Assembly (NCBI RefSeq): GCF_001703635.1
Contig: NZ_LQZT01000007.1
Location: 84,161 to 117,863, forward strand
Source: Parahoeflea olei
Lineage (GTDB): Bacteria; Pseudomonadota; Alphaproteobacteria; Rhizobiales; Rhizobiaceae
Direction: 5' to 3'
Length of the DNA: 33,703 nt
Shown: in pieces, positions 1 through 8,366 of the stretch
Layout: each line of letters begins with the position of its first letter
Numbering within the stretch: position 1 is the stretch's first letter
Program-made: the position numbers and the translations under genes
Notes under the pieces: generated by a model
The model's database searches: none
What the model was told of the DNA's origin: nothing
What the model saw: the letters and a program-made list of their open reading frames with translations, nothing else

Positions 1-1353
1 CATCACTCGGCGATCGACGAGGAGAGCTTCGATCCGGAGCGCCCGCGCGAGGCGCGCGACAAGCTGAAGCTCGCCATGGAGGACTGGGCGGCGCCGGTGG
101 TCGTGACCACCAATGTGCAAGTGTTCGAGAGCCTGTTCGCGGCGCGGACCTCGCGGGCGCGCAAACTGCACAATATCGCCGGCAGCGTCATCATCCTCGA
201 CGAGGCGCAGACCATCCCGCGGCATCTGCTCAGGCCCTGCATGAGCATGCTCGACGAGCTTGCCCTCAATTATGGCTGCAGCATCGTGCTGTGCACGGCC
301 ACCCAGCCGGCGCTGGACCAACGCAAGCTGAAAGGCGGGTTGCCGCTGGACGGCCGCGAGCTGGCGCCCGATCCGCATGCACTCGCAAGCAGCCTGCGCC
401 GCACGCGCCTTGTCCATTCCGGCCCGATGGACGACGAGGCACTGGTTGCGGCCCTGCGGACCGAACCCCAGGCACTGGTGATCGTCAACAGCCGCAAGCA
501 TGCCCTCGAGCTTTTCCGCGCGGCCGGAGCCGCGGGCCTTCCCGGCCTCGTGCACCTGACCACGCGGCAACATGCGGCGCATCGCCGGCTGATCCTTGCC
601 GATATCCGCGAGCGGCTGCGCAAAGGCGCGCCCTGCCGCGTGATCGCCACCAGCCTGATCGAAGCCGGCGTGGATGTGGATTTTCCCAGGGTCTGGCGCG
701 CCGAAGCCGGGCTCGACCAGATCATCCAGGCGGCCGGGCGCTGCAACCGTGAGGGAAAGCGGCCGCTCGAGGACAGTATCGTCACGGTGTTCCAGGCGCC
801 GGACCACAAGCCGCCCGCCGAGATTGCCGGACTGATCGGCGACATGAAGCGGATGATCGACAGCCATGACGACCTGCTGTCGATCGAGGCCATCGAGGCC
901 TATTTCGGCGAGGTCTACTGGCGGATGGGAGACCGGCTCGATGGCAAGGAAAGCTCCAAGGCGATCCTGCCGCGCTTCCGGTTCGGCCGCTTCGGCGGCC
1001 AGATGGAAACCGATTTCGCCTTCCGGTCGGTGGCCGAGGACTTCCGCATGATCGACAGCGCCATGGTGCCGGTCATCGTCGCCACCGACGACAAGGCCAA
1101 GCGGGCTGTGGACGAATTGGGGATTGAACACATTCCCTCTGGAAGACTCGCCCGGAAGTTGCAATCCTATATCGTGCAAACGCCCCCCAATGCACGGACC
1201 GCCCTGGTGCGCAACGGCCATGTCAGTTTTGTCCGGCCGGATCTGCGTGGCGACCAGTTCGCGGTGCTGAAAACGGAGAGCCTGTATCACCCCGATGTTG
1301 GGCTGCTGTGGGAGGATGCGGATTATGTGGCGACGGAAAATTCGATCGTCTGA
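1..1353 (+). CDS. cas3: CRISPR-associated helicase/nuclease Cas3, type I-C (3' part)
   Basis: The frame is open from the first base, so this is the C-terminal 450 residues of a larger protein; the HD nuclease domain and helicase motif I lie outside the window. Visible SF2 helicase motifs are DEAQ (motif II, fragment residues 67-70), CTATQ (motif III), a region around LIEAGVDVDFPRVWRAE, and QAAGRCNREG (motif VI). The Cas3 C-terminal domain follows. Family role: ATP-dependent 3'-5' unwinding and degradation of the non-target strand after Cascade recruits Cas3 to an R-loop. It is first in the I-C gene order, ahead of cas5c, but is separated from it by 303 bases and a strong hairpin, so it may be transcribed apart from the effector operon. 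Identification is firm; only completeness cannot be judged. Confidence 0.95.
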   Translation, partial: HHSAIDEESFDPERPREARDKLKLAMEDWAAPVVVTTNVQVFESLFAARTSRARKLHNIAGSVIILDEAQTIPRHLLRPCMSMLDELALNYGCSIVLCTATQPALDQRKLKGGLPLDGRELAPDPHALASSLRRTRLVHSGPMDDEALVAALRTEPQALVIVNSRKHALELFRAAGAAGLPGLVHLTTRQHAAHRRLILADIRERLRKGAPCRVIATSLIEAGVDVDFPRVWRAEAGLDQIIQAAGRCNREGKRPLEDSIVTVFQAPDHKPPAEIAGLIGDMKRMIDSHDDLLSIEAIEAYFGEVYWRMGDRLDGKESSKAILPRFRFGRFGGQMETDFAFRSVAEDFRMIDSAMVPVIVATDDKAKRAVDELGIEHIPSGRLARKLQSYIVQTPPNARTALVRNGHVSFVRPDLRGDQFAVLKTESLYHPDVGLLWEDADYVATENSIV

Positions 1354-1359
1354 AGAATG

Positions 1360-1385
1360 GGCGGCGGAGCGCTGGCTCCGCCGCC
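1360..1385 (+). terminator. Strong hairpin just after cas3 stop
   Basis: An 11-bp perfect inverted repeat (GGCGGCGGAGC, loop GCTG, GCTCCGCCGCC) begins 7 bases after the cas3 stop codon. No U-tract follows, so it is a terminator-like or mRNA 3'-end stabilising structure rather than a textbook intrinsic terminator. It would lower read-through from cas3 into cas5c. Confidence 0.5.
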
Positions 1386-1642
1386 TGGGCTGAATTGGAA
1401 AAACCCCATCGTGAAGACAGTTTCTATCCACACCCAAAGAGGGAATCACGCAACAACTATATAGGCTCCAGATCGAGCTCAACCTCGATCTTCAAGGGTC
1501 CTACCCTGATACGAAGTGCATACCTTCGCCGTCTCATCGTGCGTTCCTCAAATTAGGTGACGCTATCTTATACGCATGATTCGAGCCGGATACAAGATAT
1601 ATGAATTGAAATTCACTTCGTGTAGACAGAAGGACTGATGAG
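1386..1642 (+). promoter_or_regulatory. AT-richer intergenic region before cas5c
   Basis: About 260 bases without a convincing gene lie between the post-cas3 hairpin and the cas5c start. Base composition is clearly more AT-rich than the flanking cas genes, most of all from about 1550 to 1630, which is where a promoter for the cas5c-cas2 operon would be expected. I could not find a convincing -35/-10 pair. A good ribosome binding site (AGAAGGA, about 1628-1634) lies near its right end. Confidence 0.4.
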
Positions 1643-1660
1643 ATGAATGGTGTGTTATGA
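1643..1660 (+). CDS. Candidate 5-codon leader ORF coupled to cas5c
   Basis: ATG at 1643 sits 8 bases after the AAGGA ribosome binding site and encodes MNGVL before a TGA that overlaps the cas5c ATG as ATGA. cas5c itself has no clear Shine-Dalgarno sequence at normal spacing (AAGGA is 22 bases upstream of it). The simplest reading is that ribosomes load at this mini-ORF and reinitiate on cas5c. It may also be chance. No peptide function is proposed. Confidence 0.3.
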   Translation: MNGVL

Positions 1661-2349
1661 CCTACGGAATTCGGCTGAAAGTCTGGGGCGCCCACGCCTG
1701 TTTCACCCGCCCGGAGATGAAGGTGGAGCGCGTCTCCTATGACGTGATGACGCCCTCGGCGGCGCGCGGCATCCTGGAAGCGATCCACTGGAAGCCGGCG
1801 ATCCGCTGGGTGATCGATGAAATCCATGTGCTCGAGCCGGTCCGTTTCCAGTCGATCCGCCGCAACGAGGTCGGGCACAAGGCCCCGGCCGGCAAGATCA
1901 GGAGCGCCATGAAGCGTGGCGACCTGGGCGGCCTGCAACTGCGCGTCGACGAGGACCGGCAGCAACGCGCGGCCACGGTTCTGGTCAGGCCCGCCTATAT
2001 GATCGCGGCGCATTTCGAGCTCACCGACAAGGCCGGACCGGACGACACCGAAGGCAAGCATCTCGACATCTTCAACCGCCGGGCCGCCCGCGGCCAGTGC
2101 TTCCACCAGCCCTGCCTCGGCACCCGGGAGTTCGCCGCCCATTTCGAGCCCGTGCCGCCGGACGCAACACCCCCTGAGCCCGAGGAGAAATCCGCGGATC
2201 TCGGGTTTGGCGCGCCGCGCGACCTCGGCTTCATGCTGTGGGACATCGACCACCAGGCAGAGAGCCGACCGTCGCTGTTCTTCCGGGCAACGCTCGACAA
2301 CGGCGTCGTCCGCGTCCCCCCGCCCGGCTCGCCGGAGATCCGCCGATGA
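1657..2349 (+). CDS. cas5c: Cas5c (Cas5d), type I-C pre-crRNA endonuclease and Cascade subunit
   Basis: A 230-residue protein with the Cas5c signature: an N-terminal RAMP start (YGIRLKVWG), the RQQRAATVLVRPAYMI block around residues 101-115, and KHLDIFNRRAARGQCFHQP around residues 134-152 followed by CLGTREF. In type I-C systems Cas5c, not Cas6, cuts the repeat to make crRNA and then stays on the 5' handle in Cascade. K134/H135 line up by motif with the Lys-His pair reported as catalytic in Bacillus Cas5d; this is from the motif, not an alignment. The stop overlaps the cas8c start as ATGA. The start lacks its own good ribosome site and overlaps a mini-ORF stop. Confidence 0.95.
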   Translation: MTYGIRLKVWGAHACFTRPEMKVERVSYDVMTPSAARGILEAIHWKPAIRWVIDEIHVLEPVRFQSIRRNEVGHKAPAGKIRSAMKRGDLGGLQLRVDEDRQQRAATVLVRPAYMIAAHFELTDKAGPDDTEGKHLDIFNRRAARGQCFHQPCLGTREFAAHFEPVPPDATPPEPEEKSADLGFGAPRDLGFMLWDIDHQAESRPSLFFRATLDNGVVRVPPPGSPEIRR

Positions 2350-4097
2350 GTATTCTTGCGTCTCTGGCGAAGGCTTATGAGCGGTTGCCCGATGCCCCGC
2401 CGTTTGGATTCTCTTCTGAAAAGATCGGCGTGATCATCGGCTTGAACGAAGACGGAAGCGTCGCCAATGTCTCCGACTGGCGCGACGGCGAAGGCCGGAA
2501 GAAGCGGCCTCGGCCGATGCTGGTGCCGCAGCCGGTCAAACGCACAGCAGGGATCGCACCGAACACGCTCTGGGACAAGACCTCCTATGTGCTCGGCGTG
2601 ACCGCCGGCGAGGGCAAGCGGACCGCGGAGGAACATGCCGCCTTTGTCGACCGCCATCTCGGCCTTCTGGAAGCGGAGACCGACCCCGGCCTGCTGGCGC
2701 TGCGCCGCTTCCTCGAAAAATGGACGCCGGATCAATTCGTCCCTCCGCTCTGGGACGACGATCTCAAGGACCAGAACGTGGTCTTCGCGCTGGAAAGCGA
2801 CCGGCAGAACCACATCCGGCTGCATGACCGGGCCGCTGCCAGAGCCTTGTGGACGCGCCTCATCGCCGAGGGCAACGGCGCGGCGCAGGCCTGCCTGGTG
2901 ACGGGCGAGCAGGGACCTGTGGCGCGACTTCACCCCTCGATCAAGGGCGTCCGGGACGCGCAGTCTTCGGGCGCGGCGCTGGTCTCGTTCAATCTCGACG
3001 CCTTCACCTCCTATGGACACGACCAGGGCGACAATGCGCCGGTCTCCGAGGCGGCAGCCTTCGCCTACACCACTGCGCTCAACCGCTTTCTCGAGCACGA
3101 GAGCGGCCACAGGATCCAGATCGGAGATGCCTCCACCGTGTTCTGGGCCGAAGCCGCGAACACAGCCACGGCAGCCGAAGCCGAAAGCCTGTTTGCTTCC
3201 TATTTCGATCCGAAAGCCGTGGAAGAGGACGCGACGAAAGCCATCGGCATTCAGCTCGAGCGCATTCGCAGGGGCGAACAGCTGCGTGCCATCGAGCCCG
3301 ATCTCGCCGACACTGTGCGCTTCTACGTGCTTGGCCTTGCGCCCAATGCCGCCCGGCTCTCGATCCGCTTTTATTTCGAAAATGATTTTGGCGCCCTGAC
3401 CCGGAACTACCAGGCTTTCGTCGAGGACATGCGCATCGAACCTCCGCCGCCGCGCGATCCCTATCCGCCGCTCTGGAGATATCTCTCGGAACTCGCGGTT
3501 CTCGGAAAACGCGAGAACGTGCCGCCCAATCTGGCCGGCGAATGGATGCGGGCGATCCTGGCCGGAACCCGCTACCCGCTGACGCTGCTCTCGGGCGTCC
3601 TCATGCGCATCCGCGCCGACGGCGAGGTGAATGCCTTGCGGGTCGGCATTCTCAAAGCACTGCTCAACCGAAACTTTGACAAGGAGGCTCCCGTGGCGTT
3701 CGACCCGGACAACACAAACAGAGGCTATCTGCTCGGGCGGCTGTTTGCGGCCTATGAGCAGGCGCAGACGGCCGCCTTGGGCTCCAGGGTGAATTCGACG
3801 ATCAAGGACAAATACTACGGATCGGCATCGGCCCAGCCGCGAAAGGTGTTCGCGCTGCTGGAAAGCGGATCGGCCAACCACCTCTCCAAGGTCGGCAAGC
3901 AATCGCCCGGGCGAAAAGTGAACCTGGAAAAGCTGATCGGCGCCATCATGGAGAAAATGACGCCCGGCGACGACCCGTTTCCCGCATCGCTTCCCGCCGA
4001 GGACCAGGCCCTGTTCGGCCTGGGCTACTACCACCAGCGCAACGAGTTCTTCAAGAAGGCGGCAGAGCCCGCCAGCACCGGGGAGACAGACCAATGA
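2346..4097 (+). CDS. cas8c: Cas8c (Csd1), type I-C Cascade large subunit
   Basis: 583 residues when started at the ATG that overlaps the cas5c stop (ATGA); the longer open frame upstream lies inside cas5c and is not needed. The N-terminus (MSILASLAKAYERL) and the WDKTSYVLGVT segment are typical of Csd1/Cas8c. In the family this subunit recognises the PAM and stabilises the R-loop; type I-C loci usually also make a small subunit (Cas11c) by internal translation of cas8c. The C-terminal part here (about residues 440-583) could encode that, but I did not identify a decisive internal ribosome site. The stop overlaps the cas7 start as ATGA. Confidence 0.95.
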   Translation: MSILASLAKAYERLPDAPPFGFSSEKIGVIIGLNEDGSVANVSDWRDGEGRKKRPRPMLVPQPVKRTAGIAPNTLWDKTSYVLGVTAGEGKRTAEEHAAFVDRHLGLLEAETDPGLLALRRFLEKWTPDQFVPPLWDDDLKDQNVVFALESDRQNHIRLHDRAAARALWTRLIAEGNGAAQACLVTGEQGPVARLHPSIKGVRDAQSSGAALVSFNLDAFTSYGHDQGDNAPVSEAAAFAYTTALNRFLEHESGHRIQIGDASTVFWAEAANTATAAEAESLFASYFDPKAVEEDATKAIGIQLERIRRGEQLRAIEPDLADTVRFYVLGLAPNAARLSIRFYFENDFGALTRNYQAFVEDMRIEPPPPRDPYPPLWRYLSELAVLGKRENVPPNLAGEWMRAILAGTRYPLTLLSGVLMRIRADGEVNALRVGILKALLNRNFDKEAPVAFDPDNTNRGYLLGRLFAAYEQAQTAALGSRVNSTIKDKYYGSASAQPRKVFALLESGSANHLSKVGKQSPGRKVNLEKLIGAIMEKMTPGDDPFPASLPAEDQALFGLGYYHQRNEFFKKAAEPASTGETDQ

Positions 4098-5047
4098 CCA
4101 CGATCGCCAACCGCTATGATTTCGCCCTGATCTTCGAGGTGACCAACGGCAATCCCAACGGCGACCCGGATGCGGGAAACCTGCCGCGCCTCGACCCGGA
4201 GACCAACAAGGGCCTGGTCACCGACGTCTCGCTCAAGCGCAAGATCCGCAATTATGTCGATCTCGCCCGCCATGGCCAGGATGGCTATCACATCTATGTC
4301 GAGGAAGGCGCGATCCTCAACGAGAAGCACCGCCAGGCCTACAAGGCCCTGCATCCGGACGACGCCAAGCTGGACAAGGCCCCCAAGCTCAATCCCAGGG
4401 ACGATGCCGAGGCGCACGATCTCAAGGCTTTCATGTGCGCGAACTTCTTCGACGTGCGCACCTTTGGCGCGGTGATGTCGACCGGAATCAATTGCGGCCA
4501 GGTCAAGGGACCGGTGCAGATGAGCTTTGCCACCTCGGTCGAGCCGATCATGCCGCTCGAAATCTCGATCACGCGCATGGCCGCGACCAACGAGGCGGAG
4601 AAGAAGCAGAAGGCCGAGGGCGACGATTCGAGCGACCGCACCGACAACCGCACCATGGGGCGCAAGCACATCGTGCCCTACGGCCTCTACGTCGCGCACG
4701 GCTTCATTTCCGCCAAGTTCGCCGCGCAGACCGGCTTTTCCGAAGCCGACCTCGAGCTGCTGTTCGAGGCACTCGCCACCATGTTCGAGCACGACCGCTC
4801 GGCCGCCCGCGGAGAAATGGCCAGCCGCAAGCTGATCGTGTTCCGGCACGACAATCCGCTCGGCAACGCCCCGGCGCACACGCTGTTCGAGCGGGTGAGG
4901 ATCGGCCGGGCGATCGATGGCGAATTCCGCGCGATCGACGACAGGGGCATCGGCAATGCGCCGCCGGCCCGCAAATTCTCCGACTACAGGATCGAGATCG
5001 ACCGCGACAACCTGCCCGCCGGCATCGAGATCATCGAGAAGCTGTGA
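4094..5047 (+). CDS. cas7: Cas7c (Csd2), crRNA backbone subunit of type I-C Cascade
   Basis: 317 residues. The N-terminal YDFALIFEVTNGNPNGDPD and the following LVTDVSLKRKIRNYV are the classical Csd2/Cas7 (DevR-like RAMP) signature. Several copies of this protein coat the crRNA spacer to form the helical body of Cascade. ATG overlaps the cas8c stop by 4 bases, implying translational coupling, and cas4 starts 3 bases after this stop. Length is normal for the family and no damage is seen. Confidence 0.96.
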   Translation: MTTIANRYDFALIFEVTNGNPNGDPDAGNLPRLDPETNKGLVTDVSLKRKIRNYVDLARHGQDGYHIYVEEGAILNEKHRQAYKALHPDDAKLDKAPKLNPRDDAEAHDLKAFMCANFFDVRTFGAVMSTGINCGQVKGPVQMSFATSVEPIMPLEISITRMAATNEAEKKQKAEGDDSSDRTDNRTMGRKHIVPYGLYVAHGFISAKFAAQTGFSEADLELLFEALATMFEHDRSAARGEMASRKLIVFRHDNPLGNAPAHTLFERVRIGRAIDGEFRAIDDRGIGNAPPARKFSDYRIEIDRDNLPAGIEIIEKL

Positions 5048-5050
5048 GCC

Positions 5051-5722
5051 ATGGCCGCGCATGCTGACGGGGCGACGCAGGACGGCGACGAGCCGATCCC
5101 GCTGTCTGCCCTGCAGCACGCGGTCTACTGCCTGCGCCAGGCGGCGCTGATCCATCTCGAGCGGGTCTGGGCGGAAAACCGGTTCACCGCGGAAGGCCAG
5201 GTGCTGCATGCCGTGGCCGACAAGGGCGGCAGCCGCAAGGCGCGCGGCCTGCGCCGCGTCATGGCCCTGCCGGTGGCCTGCCGCCGCCTTCATATCGCCG
5301 GCGTTGCCGACATGGTGGAGTTTCACCCGACCGCTGATGGAGAAACGCCCTACCCGGTCGAATACAAGCGCGGCAAGCCGAAGCTGCACCGCGCCGACGA
5401 GGTGCAGCTCTGCGCACAGGCCCTCTGCCTCGAAGAGATGACCGGCCGGCCCGTGCCCGAAGGCGCGCTCTACTACGCCGAAACCAAACGCCGCGTTGCC
5501 GTTCCCTTCGATCCGGCGCTGCGCGCGCTCACCGAGGACACGGCCCAGGCGCTTGCCGAGCTGTTCGCGAGCAGCCGGACACCACCCCCGACCGCCAGGC
5601 GGGAGCGGTGCCGCGCCTGTTCACTGCGCGAGCTCTGCCGCCCGGACACAGTGGCGCGTCCGGCGACGGCATGGCGCAACCGCAGAGTGGAGCAGTTGCT
5701 CGCCGAGGAGACGCCGTCGTGA
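5051..5722 (+). CDS. cas4: Cas4 nuclease for spacer acquisition
   Basis: 223 residues with the Cas4 layout: an N-terminal Cys (C27) in YCLRQAALIH, the RecB-like nuclease residues D87 (GVADMVEF) and E104/K106 (VEYKRG), and a C-terminal cluster C187, C190 and C196 (CRACSLRELC) that with C27 can hold a 4Fe-4S centre. Role in type I-C: with Cas1-Cas2 it trims prespacers and sets PAM-correct orientation. Residue 28 is Leu where most Cas4 proteins have CPRQ, a mild oddity. The stop overlaps the cas1 GTG start (GTGA). Confidence 0.94.
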   Translation: MAAHADGATQDGDEPIPLSALQHAVYCLRQAALIHLERVWAENRFTAEGQVLHAVADKGGSRKARGLRRVMALPVACRRLHIAGVADMVEFHPTADGETPYPVEYKRGKPKLHRADEVQLCAQALCLEEMTGRPVPEGALYYAETKRRVAVPFDPALRALTEDTAQALAELFASSRTPPPTARRERCRACSLRELCRPDTVARPATAWRNRRVEQLLAEETPS

Positions 5723-6753
5723 AGAAGCTGCTCAACACCGTCTACATCACCACCGAGGGCGCCTCGCTGCGCAAGGACGGCGAAAACCTGGTGGCCGAAG
5801 TGGAGGGCACCGAGCGCGCGCGCGTCCCGTTGCACATGCTGGCCTCGATCGTCGTTTTCGGCGGCATTTACGTCTCGCCTGCCCTGATCGCAGCCGCAGC
5901 CGCGGCGGGCATCACCCTCGTGCTGCTTGACCGCAACGGCCGCTTCCAGGCCCGGATCGAAGGGCCGGTGACCGGCAACGTGCTTCTGCGGAGGGCCCAG
6001 TACAAGGCCTCGGATGCGCCGGTCGAGATCGTCCGGTCGATCGTCATCGGCAAGGTGATGAACCAGCGCGCGGTGCTGATGCGCGCCCTGCGCGACCATG
6101 GCGACAGCTGTGCGGCGGCCGACAGCGAGGCGATTGCCGCGGTCACCGACCGGCTGGCGCGCATCGTTCGCCGGGCGGAGCGGGCCGACGACACGCTGGA
6201 GCAGTTGCGCGGCTCCGAGGGCGAGGCCGCCAATCTCTACTTTTCGGTGTTCGATCATCTGATCCGCGCGCCCGATCCCGAATTGCGCTGGACCGGCCGC
6301 TCCCGCCGCCCGCCGCTCGATCCGGTCAACGCGCTTCTGTCCTTTCTCTACACCCTTTTGACCCATGATTGCCGTTCCGCCTGCGAAAGCGTGGGGCTTG
6401 ATCCCGCCGTGGGCTTCCTGCATCGCGACCGGCCCGGGCGACCGTCCCTCGCCCTCGACCTGATGGAAGAACTGCGCCCGGTGCTGGCCGACCGGCTTGC
6501 CTTGGCACTGCTCAACCGGCGGCAGTTGCGCGCCGGGGATTTCGAGACGCGAGACGGCGGCGCGGTGATGATGAGCGACGACGCGCGCAAGACCGTGCTT
6601 TCCGCCTGGCAGGAGCGCAAGAAGGAGGAGCGGCTCCATCCGTTCCTCGGGGAGAAGGCGCCGCTCGGACTGGTGCCCCATCTCCAGGCACAGATGCTGG
6701 CGCGGCATCTGCGCGGCGATCTCGACGCCTACCCGCCCTGGCTCTGGAAGTAG
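5719..6753 (+). CDS. cas1: Cas1 integrase, type I-C
   Basis: Start taken as GTG 5719, because GAGGAG (5705-5710) sits 8 bases before it, it overlaps the cas4 stop, and the protein then begins MKKLLNTVYITTEGA like other I-C Cas1 proteins. An in-frame longer start inside cas4 is unnecessary. 344 residues. The active-site set is visible: E167 (SEGEAANLYF), H235 (GFLHRDRPGRPSLALD) and D247 with nearby acidic residues. It forms the integrase with Cas2 and inserts new spacers next to the leader. Confidence 0.97.
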   Translation: MKKLLNTVYITTEGASLRKDGENLVAEVEGTERARVPLHMLASIVVFGGIYVSPALIAAAAAAGITLVLLDRNGRFQARIEGPVTGNVLLRRAQYKASDAPVEIVRSIVIGKVMNQRAVLMRALRDHGDSCAAADSEAIAAVTDRLARIVRRAERADDTLEQLRGSEGEAANLYFSVFDHLIRAPDPELRWTGRSRRPPLDPVNALLSFLYTLLTHDCRSACESVGLDPAVGFLHRDRPGRPSLALDLMEELRPVLADRLALALLNRRQLRAGDFETRDGGAVMMSDDARKTVLSAWQERKKEERLHPFLGEKAPLGLVPHLQAQMLARHLRGDLDAYPPWLWK

Positions 6754-6762
6754 GATCCCGCC

Positions 6763-7053
6763 ATGCTCGTGCTCGTCACCTATGATGTCCGGACCTCCGA
6801 GCAAGACGGCGCGCGACGCTTGCGTATGGTGGCCAAGGCCTGCCGCGACTATGGCCAGCGGGTGCAGTATTCCGTTTTCGAGATCGAGGTCGACCCTGCG
6901 CAATGGACGCGGCTGAAGGCCCGCCTGGAAGCCATCATCAAGCCCGAATTCGACAGCCTGCGCTATTACTATCTCGGCGCCAACTGGCAGCGGAAGGTCG
7001 AACATGTCGGTGCCAAACCGGCAACCGACCTTGGCGGCGTGCTGATCGTCTGA
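6763..7053 (+). CDS. cas2: Cas2, Cas1 partner in spacer integration
   Basis: 96 residues, normal for the family. It begins [13 protein letters not shown] with the conserved Asp after the first beta strand (YDV), and continues with [23 protein letters not shown]. The Cas2 dimer bridges two Cas1 dimers in the integration complex. It starts 9 bases after the cas1 stop and is the last gene of the operon; the CRISPR leader follows directly. Confidence 0.97.
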   Translation: MLVLVTYDVRTSEQDGARRLRMVAKACRDYGQRVQYSVFEIEVDPAQWTRLKARLEAIIKPEFDSLRYYYLGANWQRKVEHVGAKPATDLGGVLIV

Positions 7054-7257
7054 CGGTCCAAAGGGTATCAGATTAAGCGGTGCGAACCTGAAGCGTGCCG
7101 CATAGCACCGGCATGTTCGCACCGGACCCAGCTCTTTGAAATCGTGAAGCTTCCCGGATTGTCCCGGCTCCCTCCGCGCGGTTCCCGAGCCGCAGCGACC
7201 GGCTTCGCGACCACGATCCCATTCCGTCCGCTCGCGCAATGGGTTAAACACCCCGGA
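7054..7257 (+). promoter_or_regulatory. CRISPR leader, type I-C
   Basis: 204 bases between cas2 and the first repeat contain no gene. Position, the repeat orientation (3' end GATCGAAAC) and decay at the opposite end of the array all mark this as the leader, so the array is transcribed on the + strand. It carries a 10-bp inverted repeat (see separate entry) and the block CAGCTCTTTGAAATCG (7130-7145), which resembles the GCTCTTTAACAAT-type block I recall from other I-C leaders. No clear sigma70 promoter could be assigned. Confidence 0.8.
7078..7124 (+). repeat. 10-bp inverted repeat in the CRISPR leader
   Basis: CGGTGCGAAC at 7078-7087 is repeated as its exact reverse complement GTTCGCACCG at 7115-7124, with 27 bases between. 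Arm centres are about 37 bp apart. It lies at the cas2-proximal end of the leader, about 135 bp from the first repeat. It could be a regulator or host-factor binding site, or a hairpin that stops cas transcripts before the array. Confidence 0.75.
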
Positions 7258-8301
7258 GTCGCCCCTTCACGGGGGCGTGGATCGAAACCAGTGGGAAACG
7301 AGCAGCAGGATCGCAGCCTTGGTCGCCCCTTCACGGGGGCGTGGATCGAAACTCCCACAGGTCCCGCCAGTGACTGGTTCCGGCGCCGGTCGCCCCTTCA
7401 CGGGGGCGTGGATCGAAACGAGAACGTGCCGCGGATTATGACGCGGGGCCGTGGGTCGCCCCTTCACGGGGGCGTGGATCGAAACTTCCGCCGGCACGGG
7501 CTCGCCCATGTAGCGCTTGGCGTCGCCCCTTCACGGGGGCGTGGATCGAAACCTTTCAATGCCGCGCACAATTGCGCTAAAGCGGCTGTCGCCCCTTCAC
7601 GGGGGCGTGGATCGAAACCGCGGCAGGAGAATGGTCCTGGCCGGTGGCGCTGGTCGCCCCTTCACGGGAGCGTGGATCGAAACGCCAATAGCCGCGATGA
7701 TCAGACGGGAATCCGTGCGTCGCCCCTTCACGGGGGCGTGGATCGAAACCGGCAATGGCCGATTTCACGTCGCGGATTGTCGCGTCGCCCCTTCACGGGG
7801 GCGTGGATCGAAACGGGTGCGCTCATGCCGCGTCCTCCCCGGCCGGGGGTCGCCCCTTCACGGGGGCGTGGATCGAAACGACCCGGCAGTCTGCGGCGTG
7901 TGCGCATGCGCCGCGTCGCCCCTTCACGGGGGCGTGGATCGAAACACCAAAGTTGCCGAGTGCGACTATAACCCCCGAGGTCGCCCCTTCACGGGGGCGT
8001 GGATCGAAACAGCGCCACGGCCGCCGCCGTGCAGCGCCGGGCGCGTCGCCCCTTCACGGGGGCGTGGATCGAAACTTTGACAACATGAACCGGGCCAATG
8101 GTGGCGGTGGTCGCCCCTTCACGGGGGCGTGGATCGAAACCTGGTCCTTTCCGGATGGCGGCAGCCATGATGTGGTCGCCCCTTCACGGGGGCGTGGATC
8201 GAAACGGCGTGCTGGCCGACGTGGTCACGCCGCCGCCACCGTCGCCCCTTCACGGGGGCGTGGATCGAAACTTGAGTTGTGGCGACAAATCGCCGACGAT
8301 G

Positions 8302-8332
8302 GGGGAGCCGCCCATGGAGCGTGGATCGAAAC
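8302..8332 (+). repeat. Degenerate CRISPR repeat 17
   Basis: Only the 3' 14 bases (GCGTGGATCGAAAC) match the consensus; the 5' half, including the left stem arm, is replaced by unrelated sequence. The preceding interval is 30 nt instead of 33-36. A crRNA could not be cut normally here if Cas5c needs the stem. Confidence 0.85.
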
Positions 8333-8366
8333 TTTCAAAAGAACAACAAGAAGCGATTTTCAAACG

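Noticed and set aside
1995..4094. Long - strand frame opposite cas8c and cas5c
   Set aside because: Antisense shadow of cas8c, which has clear family identity and overlapping operon starts.
5473..7251. 592-codon - strand frame opposite cas4, cas1 and cas2
   Set aside because: Antisense of three recognised cas genes; composition typical of a mirror frame.
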